From: Nitrospirales bacterium
GTDB lineage: Bacteria; Nitrospirota; Nitrospiria; Nitrospirales; UBA8639
NCBI GenBank assembly: GCA_029261235.1
Contig: JAJDBS010000238.1
Location: 1 to 51,098, forward strand
Direction: 5' to 3'
Length of the DNA stretch: 51,098 nt
The notes under the pieces are model-generated. The model saw only the letters and a list, made by a program, of their open reading frames with translations. It was not told where the DNA came from and made no database searches. The position numbers and the translations under genes are program-made. Shown piece by piece: positions 33,048 through 42,264 of this stretch (position 1 is its first letter; each line of letters opens with the position of its first letter).

Positions 33048-35168
33048 ATGGCATTTGATAGTGAACAATTGAAGAGTGCTCTGACACCGAGTCATTATGG
33101 CGATGTTTTACTGCCGGTGGGCGTGGTTGGCATGCTCTTGCTCATGTTGCTGCCGCTGCCGCCCTTTATGCTGGATCTCTTTTTATCCTTTAGCATCACC
33201 TTGGCCATGTTGATTTTACTGGTCACGATGAATGCGGGAAGGCCAGCTGAATTTTCCGTCTTTCCCTCAGTGGTCTTGCTCACGACCTTGTTCCGTTTGG
33301 CGTTAAATATTGCGTCCACGCGAGCCATTCTCTTGCATGGAGCTGAAGGGCCTGCGGCGGCTGGGGAAGTGATTCGTGTCTTTGGCGAATTTGTCGTCGG
33401 CGGTAATTTTGCTGTTGGCATAGTCGTGTTTTCTATTCTCGTCATTATTAACTTTGTGGTGATTACCAAGGGTGCCACTCGTATCGCCGAAGTCGCTGCT
33501 CGATTCACATTGGATGCGATGCCAGGACGGCAGATGAGTATTGATGCAGATCTGAATGCAGGCATCATAGACGAAGTTGAGGCAAGAAAAAAACGGGAAA
33601 TGATATCGCAAGAAGCCGATTTCTATGGCTCCATGGATGGTGCCAGTAAGTTTGTCCGTGGGGATGCGGTTGCCGCCTTACTCATCATCTTTATCAACAT
33701 CATAGGCGGCCTGAGCATTGGGGTCTTAGATCATGGGATGGACTTCGTCGAAGCCGCCAAACGGTTCACATTGTTAACGGTAGGCGATTCCATCATCGCA
33801 CAAATTCCTGCACTGATCATGTCGACGGCGGCCGGTATCATTATTACACGAGTGTCGACAGAGACGAGCTTAGGACGGGATTTAACCGATCAAATTTTCT
33901 TTAACCCTCAATTGGTGGCAGCTGTCGCTAGCATGTTGATTTTCTTAGGACTCTTGCCGGGTTTGCCCCATGCAGCTTTCTTAATCCTTGGGGCGATGAC
34001 GGCCGGATTGGCCTATGTGTTGTTTCAACAGAAGCAGGAAGCGGCAGTTGCGGCAGCTCAACCTCAAAGCACCGGTGGGGGGAAGGAAGGAACAGCCGAG
34101 GCGGCAGCAACAGAATCACTTGATACGGTCGCACCGCCTGATCTCTTGGAATTGCATGTTGGCTATGGTTTGGTGCCATTTGTGGATCAAGCCCAAGGCG
34201 GAGAGCTCTTAGAACGTATTCGGGCCATTCGGAAACAGGCGGCTCTAGATATGGGATTCGTCGTGCCCTCGGTTCATATTCGAGATAACCTCCAGCTCAA
34301 GCCGCATGAATATAGTATTTTGCTCAAAGGCATTTCGGTTGCAAAGGGTGAACTCCTGCCGCGACATTTGTTAGCGATCAATCCAGGGAACGCGAAGAAA
34401 GGGTTAGAGGGAAAGCCTGGGCAGGATCCCTGTTTTGGATTGCCAGCGGTCTGGATTGCCTCAACGGAGAAAGAACGTGCCCAAATGGAAGGCTATACGG
34501 TCGTGGATGGCCCGGCCATTATCGCGACACACTTAACGGAACTGATCAAAACCAATGGGCATGAATTGCTGGGTCGTCAAGAGGCCCAGAATTTGCTGGA
34601 TAACCTTGCTAAGACGTACCCGAAGGTGGTGGATGAGCTCATTCCCACCCAATTATCTCTAGGAGTCGTGGTGAGAATCTTACGTAATCTTCTACGTGAA
34701 CGAGTGTCCATTCGGGATTTACGGACCATTCTGGAGACTGTGGCCGATTACACCACTGTGAGTAAGGATCCTGACACCCTGACGGAATATGCCCGGCAAA
34801 ATCTGTCCAGAACCATTTCCACGCAATATGCCAATGCAGAAGGGTTCGTCCATGTCGTGAGTTTAGATCCTGTGCTTGATCGACGGTTGACGGAAGTCAT
34901 GAAGCCGAGTGGGGGCAATCAAGAAGGACTGTCTCCTGGGCTGTTTAACCAAGTGATTGTGTCTGTACGACAAGCAATTGAGCGAGTTGTTGGTCAAGGG
35001 TATCAACCAATCGTGCTCTGTTCTCAATCAATCAGGTCCCAACTTTATCGTTTAGTTTCGCCAGGGGTTCATGCACTGGCGGTGTTATCACCAAATGAAT
35101 TGGATCCTAAAACTAAAATTCAAGCCATTGAAGTTGTGAGGTTACCACATGAAGTTGAAACGGTTTGA
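33048..35168 (+). CDS. flhA: FlhA, flagellar export gate protein
   Basis: The large proton-using export-gate protein. The 706 residues have about eight membrane segments in the first 330 (DVLLPVGVVGMLLLMLLPLPPFMLDLFLSFSITLAMLILLV onward). Signature motifs are EFSVFPSVVLLTTLFRLALNIASTRAIL, RFTLDAMPGRQMSIDADLNAGIIDE and DGASKFVRGDAVA. The large cytosolic domain (about 360-706) binds chaperone-substrate complexes. An Ala/Gly/Glu-rich linker joins the two. The ATG follows AGGAAACCAG. It overlaps flhF by 20 bases. Confidence 0.97.
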   Translation: MAFDSEQLKSALTPSHYGDVLLPVGVVGMLLLMLLPLPPFMLDLFLSFSITLAMLILLVTMNAGRPAEFSVFPSVVLLTTLFRLALNIASTRAILLHGAEGPAAAGEVIRVFGEFVVGGNFAVGIVVFSILVIINFVVITKGATRIAEVAARFTLDAMPGRQMSIDADLNAGIIDEVEARKKREMISQEADFYGSMDGASKFVRGDAVAALLIIFINIIGGLSIGVLDHGMDFVEAAKRFTLLTVGDSIIAQIPALIMSTAAGIIITRVSTETSLGRDLTDQIFFNPQLVAAVASMLIFLGLLPGLPHAAFLILGAMTAGLAYVLFQQKQEAAVAAAQPQSTGGGKEGTAEAAATESLDTVAPPDLLELHVGYGLVPFVDQAQGGELLERIRAIRKQAALDMGFVVPSVHIRDNLQLKPHEYSILLKGISVAKGELLPRHLLAINPGNAKKGLEGKPGQDPCFGLPAVWIASTEKERAQMEGYTVVDGPAIIATHLTELIKTNGHELLGRQEAQNLLDNLAKTYPKVVDELIPTQLSLGVVVRILRNLLRERVSIRDLRTILETVADYTTVSKDPDTLTEYARQNLSRTISTQYANAEGFVHVVSLDPVLDRRLTEVMKPSGGNQEGLSPGLFNQVIVSVRQAIERVVGQGYQPIVLCSQSIRSQLYRLVSPGVHALAVLSPNELDPKTKIQAIEVVRLPHEVETV

Positions 35169-36486
35169 AGCTCTTTCATTACAAGAAGCCCTCCAAGCAA
35201 TAAAAGCTGAGCTGGGGCCGGAGGCGGTGATTGTGTCATCTCGCCGGATACAAAAATCTGGAGGATTGTTCGGTCTCTTGAGCCAATCAGTGATTGAAGT
35301 CACGGCAGCGGTTGATCGACCAGCAGAAGCCGAAGAGATGAAGCCAGCGGTGACCTTGGAGCGATCATTGCAAGCGTTGATCAGTAAACAATTGCCTGCA
35401 ACGCGACCTGAGGTGGAACGCCCCATGGCTAAGAAGCCAGCCACATTTTCTGAACAGTTACAGGTGGCGACTGTGTTAGATCCTGTCACGCAACAGTTGT
35501 ATGAGATGAAAGAAGAAATACAGCGATTACGTGAAACGCAGAAAGATCCTGAGCAAGCGCTCGACCCCTTGAGACAGGAGTTAGAAGGGTTGCGCATCGT
35601 GGTTGGCCAAGTCCTGGGAAGTCAGATGGATAAACGCATTGAAGGCTTACCTGGCGACTTACTGGAAGACTATCACGCGCTCGTCGCCCAAGGTATTGAT
35701 CCGCAAGTCGCGCACAAGGTGTTGCGATCGGTCGTTGAGACATTAGGAACGGCAGGCCTTGGCAACCGTGACGCCATCAAGGGCCTCCTGCGGGAACGTC
35801 TCGAGGAGGGCCTTGCGGTGTCCAATCCCTCGGTTTCTCGACAGTATGGACAGAAAATTATCATGTTGGTGGGGCCAACAGGGGTAGGAAAAACGACAAC
35901 GATTGCGAAACTCGCCGGCCTGGCGGCTCAACGGGATGCACATCAGAAAACCGTCCTGATTACGTTAGATACCTATCGTGTGGCTGCCGTGGAGCAACTT
36001 CGCGTGTTCGCCAAAATTCTGAAAATTCCGTTAGAAGTGGCTGTCTCATCACAAGATTTTTTGGAATGTATGGGACGTCATCAGGAGGCTGATTTGATTC
36101 TCATCGATACAGCAGGCCGAAGTCCAAAAGATCGTGCGGGACATGAGGAACTCATCGCTATGACACGTGGTTCGTTCAAAATTGAAACGCACCTGGTTTT
36201 GGCTGCACCGATGGCTGAAGCAGTGCAGATGGACACTATTCGGCGTTATCAAACGATGCCGATACACAACGTGATCATGACCAAACTCGATGAATCGGTG
36301 AGATCTGGGAGTCTCTACAACGTCTTGTCCGAGTCGGGATTGGCCGTGTCATATTTGTCGGCGGGGCAACGTGTCCCAGAAGATTTAGAAGTCGCGACAC
36401 GTGAACGACTTGTGGATCTGGTGTTGGGAGAGTCAGCGACGGTGGTGGGCAATGAGGCACCAGTATTACTGGAGGTGGCTCCCTAA
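35149..36486 (+). CDS. flhF: FlhF, SRP-type GTPase of flagellar placement
   Basis: A signal-recognition-particle-like GTPase that sets the site, and with FlhG the number, of polar flagella. The 445 residues start MKLKRFEALSLQEALQAIKAELGPEAVIVSSRRI, the FlhF B-domain. A helical N-domain follows, then the G domain: GPTGVGKTTTIAKLA (P-loop near 240), DTYRVAAVEQL, LIDTAGRSPKD and TKLDE. The 20-base overlap with flhA and the one-base overlap with flhG indicate coupled translation. Confidence 0.95.
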   Translation: MKLKRFEALSLQEALQAIKAELGPEAVIVSSRRIQKSGGLFGLLSQSVIEVTAAVDRPAEAEEMKPAVTLERSLQALISKQLPATRPEVERPMAKKPATFSEQLQVATVLDPVTQQLYEMKEEIQRLRETQKDPEQALDPLRQELEGLRIVVGQVLGSQMDKRIEGLPGDLLEDYHALVAQGIDPQVAHKVLRSVVETLGTAGLGNRDAIKGLLRERLEEGLAVSNPSVSRQYGQKIIMLVGPTGVGKTTTIAKLAGLAAQRDAHQKTVLITLDTYRVAAVEQLRVFAKILKIPLEVAVSSQDFLECMGRHQEADLILIDTAGRSPKDRAGHEELIAMTRGSFKIETHLVLAAPMAEAVQMDTIRRYQTMPIHNVIMTKLDESVRSGSLYNVLSESGLAVSYLSAGQRVPEDLEVATRERLVDLVLGESATVVGNEAPVLLEVAP

Positions 36487-37418
36487 TGGCTGTATCGACA
36501 ACGTCAAAAATGATGAAAACGGGCGCGGCAAGGCCCCGACGCTTGGATCAAGCCAGTGGATTACGAGCAGCGATGAATCCTCCCCAGGCGGCTCGATCTC
36601 AGGTGCAAGTCATTGCTGTGAGTTCAGGCAAAGGTGGTGTAGGGAAAACTAATGTTGTGACCAATGTGGCAGTCGCATCCGCGCGACAGGGCCGGAAAGT
36701 CATGGTCATGGATGCAGATTTGGCGTTGGGGAATGTGGATATTCTCTTAGGTTTGACGCCGCAATATACGATTGAAGACGTCCTCTCAGGCCAACGTCGA
36801 CTGGAGGAGGTGTTGGTGAGCGGGCCAGAAGGGATTCAACTCCTTCCCGCCACTTCTGGTGGTGAAGCCTTTACGCAACTCACACATGAACAACAGTTGA
36901 AGCTGCAAACAGCCTTTCTGGAATTACCGCAAGTACCTGATCTTCTGCTGATTGATTGTGCGGCCGGCATTTCCCCGAATGTCCTGTATTTTAGTTTGGT
37001 GGCACATGAAACGGTGGTCTTGGTTTCGCCAGATCCGACATCGCTGACCGATGCGTATGCGCTCATTAAGATTCTCTCGACCCGCTATCACTTGCGAATA
37101 TTTCGGTTGTTGGTGAACAAAGTCAAGCATACACAAGAAGGCAAAGAGGTTTTTCGAAAATTCAGCTTAGTGACGGATCGATTTTTGTCCGTCACGCTGG
37201 ATTATATGGGCTGCATTCCATCGGATGATTACGTGACGATGGCCGTGGTTCAACAACGCGCCGTGTGCGATCTCTATCCACGTGCACCAGCGAGCCGAGC
37301 GTTCACTTCGCTGGTTTCCACGGTACAGGATTGGAAAGCAGACCACTCCTGGCAAGGAGGGTTTCAATTATTTGGACCTTCGGCCTTAACCGCGACTCGA
37401 ACTGTGACGGAAGGATAA
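36486..37418 (+). CDS. flhG: FlhG/FleN, MinD-like flagellar number regulator
   Basis: A MinD/ParA ATPase that limits flagellum number by stimulating FlhF GTP hydrolysis and, in some species, by restraining the master regulator. The 310 residues carry the deviant Walker A GKGGVGKT at 48-55, the switch sequence VMDADLALGNVDILLGL, and LLIDCAAGISPNVLYF. The head (about 1-40) is basic and contains a DQASGLR motif that acts as the FlhF activator helix in relatives. The start overlaps the flhF stop by one base, and fliA begins 3 bases after the stop. Confidence 0.93.
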   Translation: MAVSTTSKMMKTGAARPRRLDQASGLRAAMNPPQAARSQVQVIAVSSGKGGVGKTNVVTNVAVASARQGRKVMVMDADLALGNVDILLGLTPQYTIEDVLSGQRRLEEVLVSGPEGIQLLPATSGGEAFTQLTHEQQLKLQTAFLELPQVPDLLLIDCAAGISPNVLYFSLVAHETVVLVSPDPTSLTDAYALIKILSTRYHLRIFRLLVNKVKHTQEGKEVFRKFSLVTDRFLSVTLDYMGCIPSDDYVTMAVVQQRAVCDLYPRAPASRAFTSLVSTVQDWKADHSWQGGFQLFGPSALTATRTVTEG

Positions 37419-37421
37419 CGA

Positions 37422-38222
37422 ATGAAACGTGGCGCTGTGACAATCGATCCTGAACAACTGAAGACTATTCCTGAACAACTCAAGACTGAACTCCCAACAA
37501 AACTCTTGCTGAATAATCAAGAACGCGAAGATTTGATCAAAGAGTTTTTGTCAGTGATCAAATACATGGCCATGCGTTTGGCGATGCGAGTGTCAAGTGG
37601 ACTGAACGTTGAAGATCTGATGAGTGCTGGTATGGTGGGTTTATTGGATGCCTTGACCAAGTTTGATCCATCGCGAGAAATTAAATTTCGTACATACGCG
37701 GAATTTCGTATTCGTGGTGCAATGCTTGATGAAATTCGAGCGATGGATTGGGTGCCTCGATCACTGCGAGAGCGGATCGGGAAAATTAATCATGCCGCCA
37801 ACGAATGGACCAAAAGAAAAGGGCGCCCACCAACAGAGGCGGAACTAGCTGAAGCGCTAGGCATGGAAACAAAAGAAGTTGATGAAACGCTGCTGCAAGC
37901 AAAAGGGGCGGTGGTCTTGAGCTTGGATGACTTAGGGAGTAACGATGAAGACTCGCATCCGATCTTAGATGCGCTAGCCGACCGTGATCAGCCCAATCCA
38001 CTGGAATCATTAGTTTCGGAGGATGCGCGCCGCGCGCTAGTCGAAGCGATTGAGCGTTTGCCTGAACGTCAACGACTCGTGCTGACGCTGTATTATTTTG
38101 AGGAATTGACGATGAAAGAAATCGGAGTGATTCTTCACGTGACGGAATCTCGTATTTGTCAACTGCATGCCCAATCTATGATCAAGCTGAAGGCCTTGCT
38201 TCATTCAAGAATTTCTAGATGA
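37422..38222 (+). CDS. fliA: FliA, sigma-28 flagellar sigma factor
   Basis: Sigma factor for late flagellar and chemotaxis promoters, held by FlgM until the hook is done. The 266 residues have region 2 (DLMSAGMVGLLDALTKFDPSREIKFRTYAEFRIRGAMLDEIRAMDWVPRSLR, key motifs RTYAEFRIRG and DWVPRS), region 3 and region 4 with the helix-turn-helix ELTMKEIGVILHVTESRICQLHAQSMIKLK. The first residues include a 21-base tandem duplication giving PEQLKTI-PEQLKTE. The gene is 3 bases after flhG. Confidence 0.96.
   Translation: MKRGAVTIDPEQLKTIPEQLKTELPTKLLLNNQEREDLIKEFLSVIKYMAMRLAMRVSSGLNVEDLMSAGMVGLLDALTKFDPSREIKFRTYAEFRIRGAMLDEIRAMDWVPRSLRERIGKINHAANEWTKRKGRPPTEAELAEALGMETKEVDETLLQAKGAVVLSLDDLGSNDEDSHPILDALADRDQPNPLESLVSEDARRALVEAIERLPERQRLVLTLYYFEELTMKEIGVILHVTESRICQLHAQSMIKLKALLHSRISR
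37449..37490 (+). repeat. 21-bp tandem duplication in the fliA head
   Basis: CCTGAACAACTGAAGACT at 37449-37466 recurs as CCTGAACAACTCAAGACT at 37470-37487, period 21 bases (7 codons), one base different. It encodes PEQLKT twice. Confidence 0.85.
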
Positions 38223-38224
38223 AC

Positions 38225-38344
38225 GTGAGGCACAAGGCTTAAGGAGTGAAAAGTAAGATATACGCAACAGATAACAACGTCCTCATAACGATTGCTTTGC
38301 TCCTAACGCCTTACTCTTTACTTCGTACTGCTTCCGCCTCATGT
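38225..38344. repeat. heptamer inverted spacer repeat after fliA
   Basis: Purine arm 38226-38258 (GTGAGGCACAAGGCTTAAGG, then AGTGAAAAGTAAG) and pyrimidine arm about 38310-38342 (CTCCTAACGCCTTACTCTTT, then ACTTCGTACTGC...CGCCTCAT). The arms share GTGAGGC, AAGGC and GAGTRAA units. It fills the spacer before the partner-switching genes. Confidence 0.72.
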
Positions 38345-38431
38345 CGAACCTTTTTTGTTCCGCTGCTTGAGTTTTCGTGTGAATACACCGAAAAAAATTA
38401 GAGTCGTCTTCTGTTAACAAATGGTCCTGCG

Positions 38432-39679
38432 ATGAATGTGATAGAAACAAACAATCCAATTGAAATAGTGCCTGATCAATCTGCTCAAAAGGGCAGTCCC
38501 TATACGATATTGCTTGTTGATGATGAAAAGCTCGTACGAATGGTGGCCAAACGACGTCTCAATAAACTGAATCATCGCATGCTTGAGGCAGAGAATGGTA
38601 AAGAGGCTCTGGCTATTCTGGAACATGAAAAGGTGGATTTAGTCCTGTCCGATTGGATGATGCCTGAACTGGATGGTCCTGGTTTGTGTGAGGCCATGAA
38701 ACAGGATGACCGATTTAAGTCGATCCATTTCATTCTCATGACCGCATTAGATCAACCCTCGCAAATAGCCGAAGGGCTGACTCGAGGGGCCGATGATTTT
38801 TTGCCAAAGTCGGCGTCCGATCAAGAAATCCTTGCCCGAGTGTGCGCAGGTCTTCGCGCACGGCAATTGTTTTTGGATCTTGAAGAATCGTATCACGTCA
38901 TCACAGAAAAACAGACACAACTCGATAATGAACTCAATTCGGCTTCAGAATTTGTGCGGTCCTTGTTACCTCAGCCAGGAGAAGTGGCGTCAGGGATACG
39001 GTTATCATGGGAATTTCTCCCGTCTTCACAATTGGGCGGAGATTTATTCCAAGTGGCGGAATGGGGCGATGATCATCTGGGGATCATGGTGTTAGATATG
39101 TCAGGACATGGGACGGGACCAGCGTTACGCGCGGTCTCCCTGGCCATGTGGTTTAAAGGCGCAAACATCGCGCAATTGTTCCCAGATTTTGATCCTGGCC
39201 AGATTGTGACACAGCTCAATGCTGAGAATCCGATGACGGATCAAGGCGACTATTTCACCATCTGGGTGGGGGTGCTTCAGCATTCAACGGGTATTCTTCG
39301 TTATGCCAGTGCAGGGCATCCTGGCTCAATTTTAGTGAGGAATAATGCTCCCTCCGAGGTGCTAGGAACGAAATCCTGGCCAACAGGATTTTCACCTGAT
39401 GAAATCTATCATACGGACTCCATTACTTTGATGAACAAGGATCGGCTCTATTTATATAGTGATGGGATCTACGAAGTCGTGAACGCCGAAGACGAAATTT
39501 GGGGAAAAGAGCGGTTACAGGCCGCCCTAGAACAGGTCTACACACGTTCAATGAAATTGGGCCTCAAAAGCCTGATTCATTTGAGCCGCGCCTGGCAGGC
39601 TGATGGCATATTTGGAGATGACGTGGCCTTGATTGGGCTAGAATACAACAGAGAAAATAGTGAAAAGCGAGAAGGATGA
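38432..39679 (+). CDS. response regulator with PP2C (SpoIIE/RsbU-type) phosphatase output
   Basis: A 415-residue two-part protein: CheY-like receiver (about 24-145, VDDE pocket, phospho-Asp74, Lys126), a short coiled-coil linker (about 148-172), then a PP2C-type serine phosphatase (about 180-405). Metal-binding motifs are LGGDLFQ (Asp204), DMSGHGTGPALRA (222-234) and GDDVAL near the end. Such proteins remove phosphate from a STAS-domain antagonist when their receiver is phosphorylated. A matching kinase and STAS proteins are encoded next. The last seven codons (NSEKREG) are made from a spacer repeat. No separate promoter was identified. Confidence 0.9.
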   Translation: MNVIETNNPIEIVPDQSAQKGSPYTILLVDDEKLVRMVAKRRLNKLNHRMLEAENGKEALAILEHEKVDLVLSDWMMPELDGPGLCEAMKQDDRFKSIHFILMTALDQPSQIAEGLTRGADDFLPKSASDQEILARVCAGLRARQLFLDLEESYHVITEKQTQLDNELNSASEFVRSLLPQPGEVASGIRLSWEFLPSSQLGGDLFQVAEWGDDHLGIMVLDMSGHGTGPALRAVSLAMWFKGANIAQLFPDFDPGQIVTQLNAENPMTDQGDYFTIWVGVLQHSTGILRYASAGHPGSILVRNNAPSEVLGTKSWPTGFSPDEIYHTDSITLMNKDRLYLYSDGIYEVVNAEDEIWGKERLQAALEQVYTRSMKLGLKSLIHLSRAWQADGIFGDDVALIGLEYNRENSEKREG

Positions 39680-39776
39680 AGGTAGAACTGAGTGAGGAAA
39701 TCAAGAGGAAGAGGGCAAGACAAGAGTTGAAATCTTTTCTATTCTCGCTCCTTACTTCTCACGTTTCACTTTAGAA
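39659..39776. repeat. heptamer inverted spacer repeat overlapping the phosphatase stop
   Basis: Left arm from 39660 (GTGAAAAGCGAGAAGGATGA, then AGG) begins inside the last codons of the phosphatase gene. Right arm 39747-39774 (CTCGCTCCTTACTTCTCACG, then TTTCAC) is its rough complement: read on the other strand it starts GTGAAACGTGAGAAGTAAGG. Confidence 0.75.
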
Positions 39777-39793
39777 GATTGAATGAACGACTG

Positions 39794-40747
39794 ATGAGTA
39801 ACGAATACCCTCGTATCCTGATTGTTGATGATGATGATCTGAACTTGGACGTCCTGATTGAATGTCTGAAGGATGAGCCTTATGAACTGGTGCAGGCTCA
39901 CGATGGCGCTCAAGCGTTAGAGCTTTTACGCCAAGATCGGCATGGATTTAGCGCCATGATTCTGGATCGTATGATGCCCGGAATGACTGGCCTCGAGGTG
40001 ATGGCCACGTTGAAGGCTGATGAAGAGTTTAAATGGATACCGGTGGTGATGCAGACGTCAGCAGCTTCGCCGAGTGAAATCTGCGAAGGCATGGAAGCAG
40101 GAGTTTTTTTCTACCTGACCAAGCCGTATGACCAACAGGTCCTCATTCGCATGGTCCATGCAGCGGTACAGGAAGGGCTGAAATGGAAGAGCTTCGCGCG
40201 CAGCTTGCACGTCCAGGTCAACACGATAGGATGTCTGCAACAAGGGCGATTTCGCGTGCGCACGATAGACGAGGCCTTTGATCTCGCTCTCTTAATCGCT
40301 CAAGCCTGTCCGAATTCAGAGAAAATAGCCTTTGGCCTCAATGAATTGATTGTGAATGGGGTTGAGCATGGCAATTTGCATATTGGGTACGAGGAAAAAA
40401 CCATCCTTCAAGCGACTGATCAATGGGAAGCTGAAATAGCTCGTCGGCAATTATTGCCCGAATATGAGCATAAATTTGTCGAAATTACCTTTGAGCGCGA
40501 TCCTGAAAAAATCCAGTTGATCGTGACCGATCAAGGCCAGGGGTTTGATTGGAGTGACTTTGAGGAAATCAAAGCGTCACGACTGCTTGAAAGCCATGGA
40601 CGAGGCATTGCGATGGCCAAAGCCTTGAGCTTTGATCACCTGGAATATCAGGGAAATGGCAATCAAGTGTGCTGTCTCGTCTATCTTAAAGATCCGCGAC
40701 CTCTTCAACAGCATACGTGTCAGGAATTGGTAGGGAAAGAACAGTAA
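39794..40747 (+). CDS. response regulator with RsbW-type HATPase kinase domain
   Basis: About 317 residues: CheY-like receiver (1-125, VDDDD pocket, phospho-Asp58, Lys110) and a C-terminal GHKL ATPase domain of the anti-sigma/RsbW type. GHKL motifs are FGLNELIVNGVEHGNL (N box, 181-195), DQGQGFDW (G1) and ESHGRGIAMAKAL (G2). There is no HisKA dimerisation helix, so it should be a serine kinase for STAS proteins, not a histidine kinase. ATG 39794 is chosen; a TTG at 39779 is also in frame. Between a PP2C phosphatase and two STAS genes, it is the kinase half of a partner switch. Confidence 0.88.
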   Translation: MSNEYPRILIVDDDDLNLDVLIECLKDEPYELVQAHDGAQALELLRQDRHGFSAMILDRMMPGMTGLEVMATLKADEEFKWIPVVMQTSAASPSEICEGMEAGVFFYLTKPYDQQVLIRMVHAAVQEGLKWKSFARSLHVQVNTIGCLQQGRFRVRTIDEAFDLALLIAQACPNSEKIAFGLNELIVNGVEHGNLHIGYEEKTILQATDQWEAEIARRQLLPEYEHKFVEITFERDPEKIQLIVTDQGQGFDWSDFEEIKASRLLESHGRGIAMAKALSFDHLEYQGNGNQVCCLVYLKDPRPLQQHTCQELVGKEQ

Positions 40748-40919
40748 ACGCTTACGGCATACTGGTTATGGCACAAGTGAGTGGTCACATTTCAGGACAG
40801 GACATTCCTTCTCCCGAGTTTCATCCCCATCGACATTTCATCTCAGAAGGTCTGACGTGCAGGAACGAGATGCTCCGTGGATTCGTCAAAAACTTATAGC
40901 CGCATAGGAATGATGTTGA

Positions 40920-42164
40920 ATGAATATTACGAAGCAGGTGTCTGCGGGGAAATTGGTGTTGACCTTGACTGGTCGGATGGACTTTCATGCTCGACATTCT
41001 TTTCATCAGGCGATAGCAGACGCAAAAGGCTCTACGCCTCAGCAAATTTATCTCAACTTGTCTGATGTTCCCTTCATTGATAGTGCAGGCTTGGGCTTGC
41101 TCATGTTAGCACGGAACACGTTGGGAGAGGCCAACATTGCTCTTTCCCTGCAGGTGACTGATGGGTATGTCAGGGATGTGTTGACTTTAACGCACCTTGA
41201 TCAAAAAATTCCAATCACGGTCATCAAACCTAAAAAGGCCCATAAGACAGTGGTCCTTTCTCATTTGCCAGTCGCCCCTCTTGTTCATGCTCCCCTGAAA
41301 CCTCCTTTGGTCTTTGAGTCGGTGAAGATGCAGGAGCGGCTACTCCCAATTTTAGAAAAATTGGAAGAGAAGAATTTGGACTTCCCGCCTCTTTCTGAAG
41401 TTGCTCGTCGCGTCCTGGAACTGACAAATGACCCCGAGGCCCATGCAAGTGACTTAACAGCGTTGATTGAAGGCGATCCTATTCTTACGGCAAAAATCTT
41501 TAAAGTGAGTAATTCTGCGGCATATGGAACTCGAAAGGAAATAACGTCCTTACCACAGGCTATTGCCAGGCTTGGGTTAAACTCCATCGCAGGGATTGCA
41601 CTGGCGTTAGCCATGCAAAGTGGCGCTTTTCATGATCGTGGGTATGAGAGAGAAGTCCGTGAAATATGGGCACATGCCATTGCAACAGCCCTCTACGCGA
41701 AGGCTCTGGCTGGCGTAATTAAGAGGAATTCAGACACGGCATTTCTCTGTGGGTTGTTACATAGCCTCGGGAAGCTCTTTGTGGTGCATACGGTCAATCA
41801 AAGTTTGCCGTGTGAGTCTTCACCGATTTCATGGTCAATGATGCTCACGCTCATAGAGCAATCATATATTGAAGTGGGTCGGCAAATGGCTGATCAGTGG
41901 AATTTTCCGGCTCCAGTAAAAGAAGCCATCAACCTGCATCAGCATTATTCCTATCACTTAGCAACAGATCCATCGAAAGGGGCGGCGCTCACCTGTCTTG
42001 CTAGACATATGGCGACGTACCATTTAGATTCTGTTGCGATATCTGATGACATGTTACGAGTTCTGCCTGTAACGACTGCACTCCAAATCCCTCCGGACGC
42101 TATGGCTGGCATCCTAGAGACCAAATCAAAGATTCAGTCTCAGATTGACGCCTTACTCATCTGA
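40920..42164 (+). CDS. STAS-HDOD fusion protein
   Basis: A 414-residue fusion. Residues 1-105 are a STAS (anti-sigma antagonist) domain with LVLTLTGRMDF, IYLNLSDVPFIDSAGLGLL; Ser55 in DSAGLG is the usual phosphorylated serine. After a proline-rich linker, about 140-340 is an HDOD domain: FPPLSEVARRVLELTNDPEAHASDLTALIEGDPILTAKIFKVSNSAAYG, SLPQAIARLGLNSIAGIALALAM, and FLCGLLHSLGKL. The HD pair is degenerate (HS), as usual for HDOD. STAS-HDOD fusions are not a standard RsbV form. It is preceded by the phosphatase and kinase genes, so Ser55 is the likely shared substrate. No strong ribosome site is seen. Confidence 0.9.
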   Translation: MNITKQVSAGKLVLTLTGRMDFHARHSFHQAIADAKGSTPQQIYLNLSDVPFIDSAGLGLLMLARNTLGEANIALSLQVTDGYVRDVLTLTHLDQKIPITVIKPKKAHKTVVLSHLPVAPLVHAPLKPPLVFESVKMQERLLPILEKLEEKNLDFPPLSEVARRVLELTNDPEAHASDLTALIEGDPILTAKIFKVSNSAAYGTRKEITSLPQAIARLGLNSIAGIALALAMQSGAFHDRGYEREVREIWAHAIATALYAKALAGVIKRNSDTAFLCGLLHSLGKLFVVHTVNQSLPCESSPISWSMMLTLIEQSYIEVGRQMADQWNFPAPVKEAINLHQHYSYHLATDPSKGAALTCLARHMATYHLDSVAISDDMLRVLPVTTALQIPPDAMAGILETKSKIQSQIDALLI

Positions 42165-42264
42165 GATTGGTGTTCATCACTCACAGTGAACATGGTTTGA
42201 GCTGATCTGCCAGATAGATCGCGAAGAAGCAATTAGACGATTAGAAATGTTGACCAATGCCTTC

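Noticed and set aside
33095-33568. Long minus-strand frame opposite flhA
   Set aside because: Shadow of flhA codon bias; the + strand product is unmistakable.
40717-40899. 60-codon + strand frame after the HATPase gene
   Set aside because: Begins inside the preceding gene in another frame and has no ribosome site or recognisable domain.
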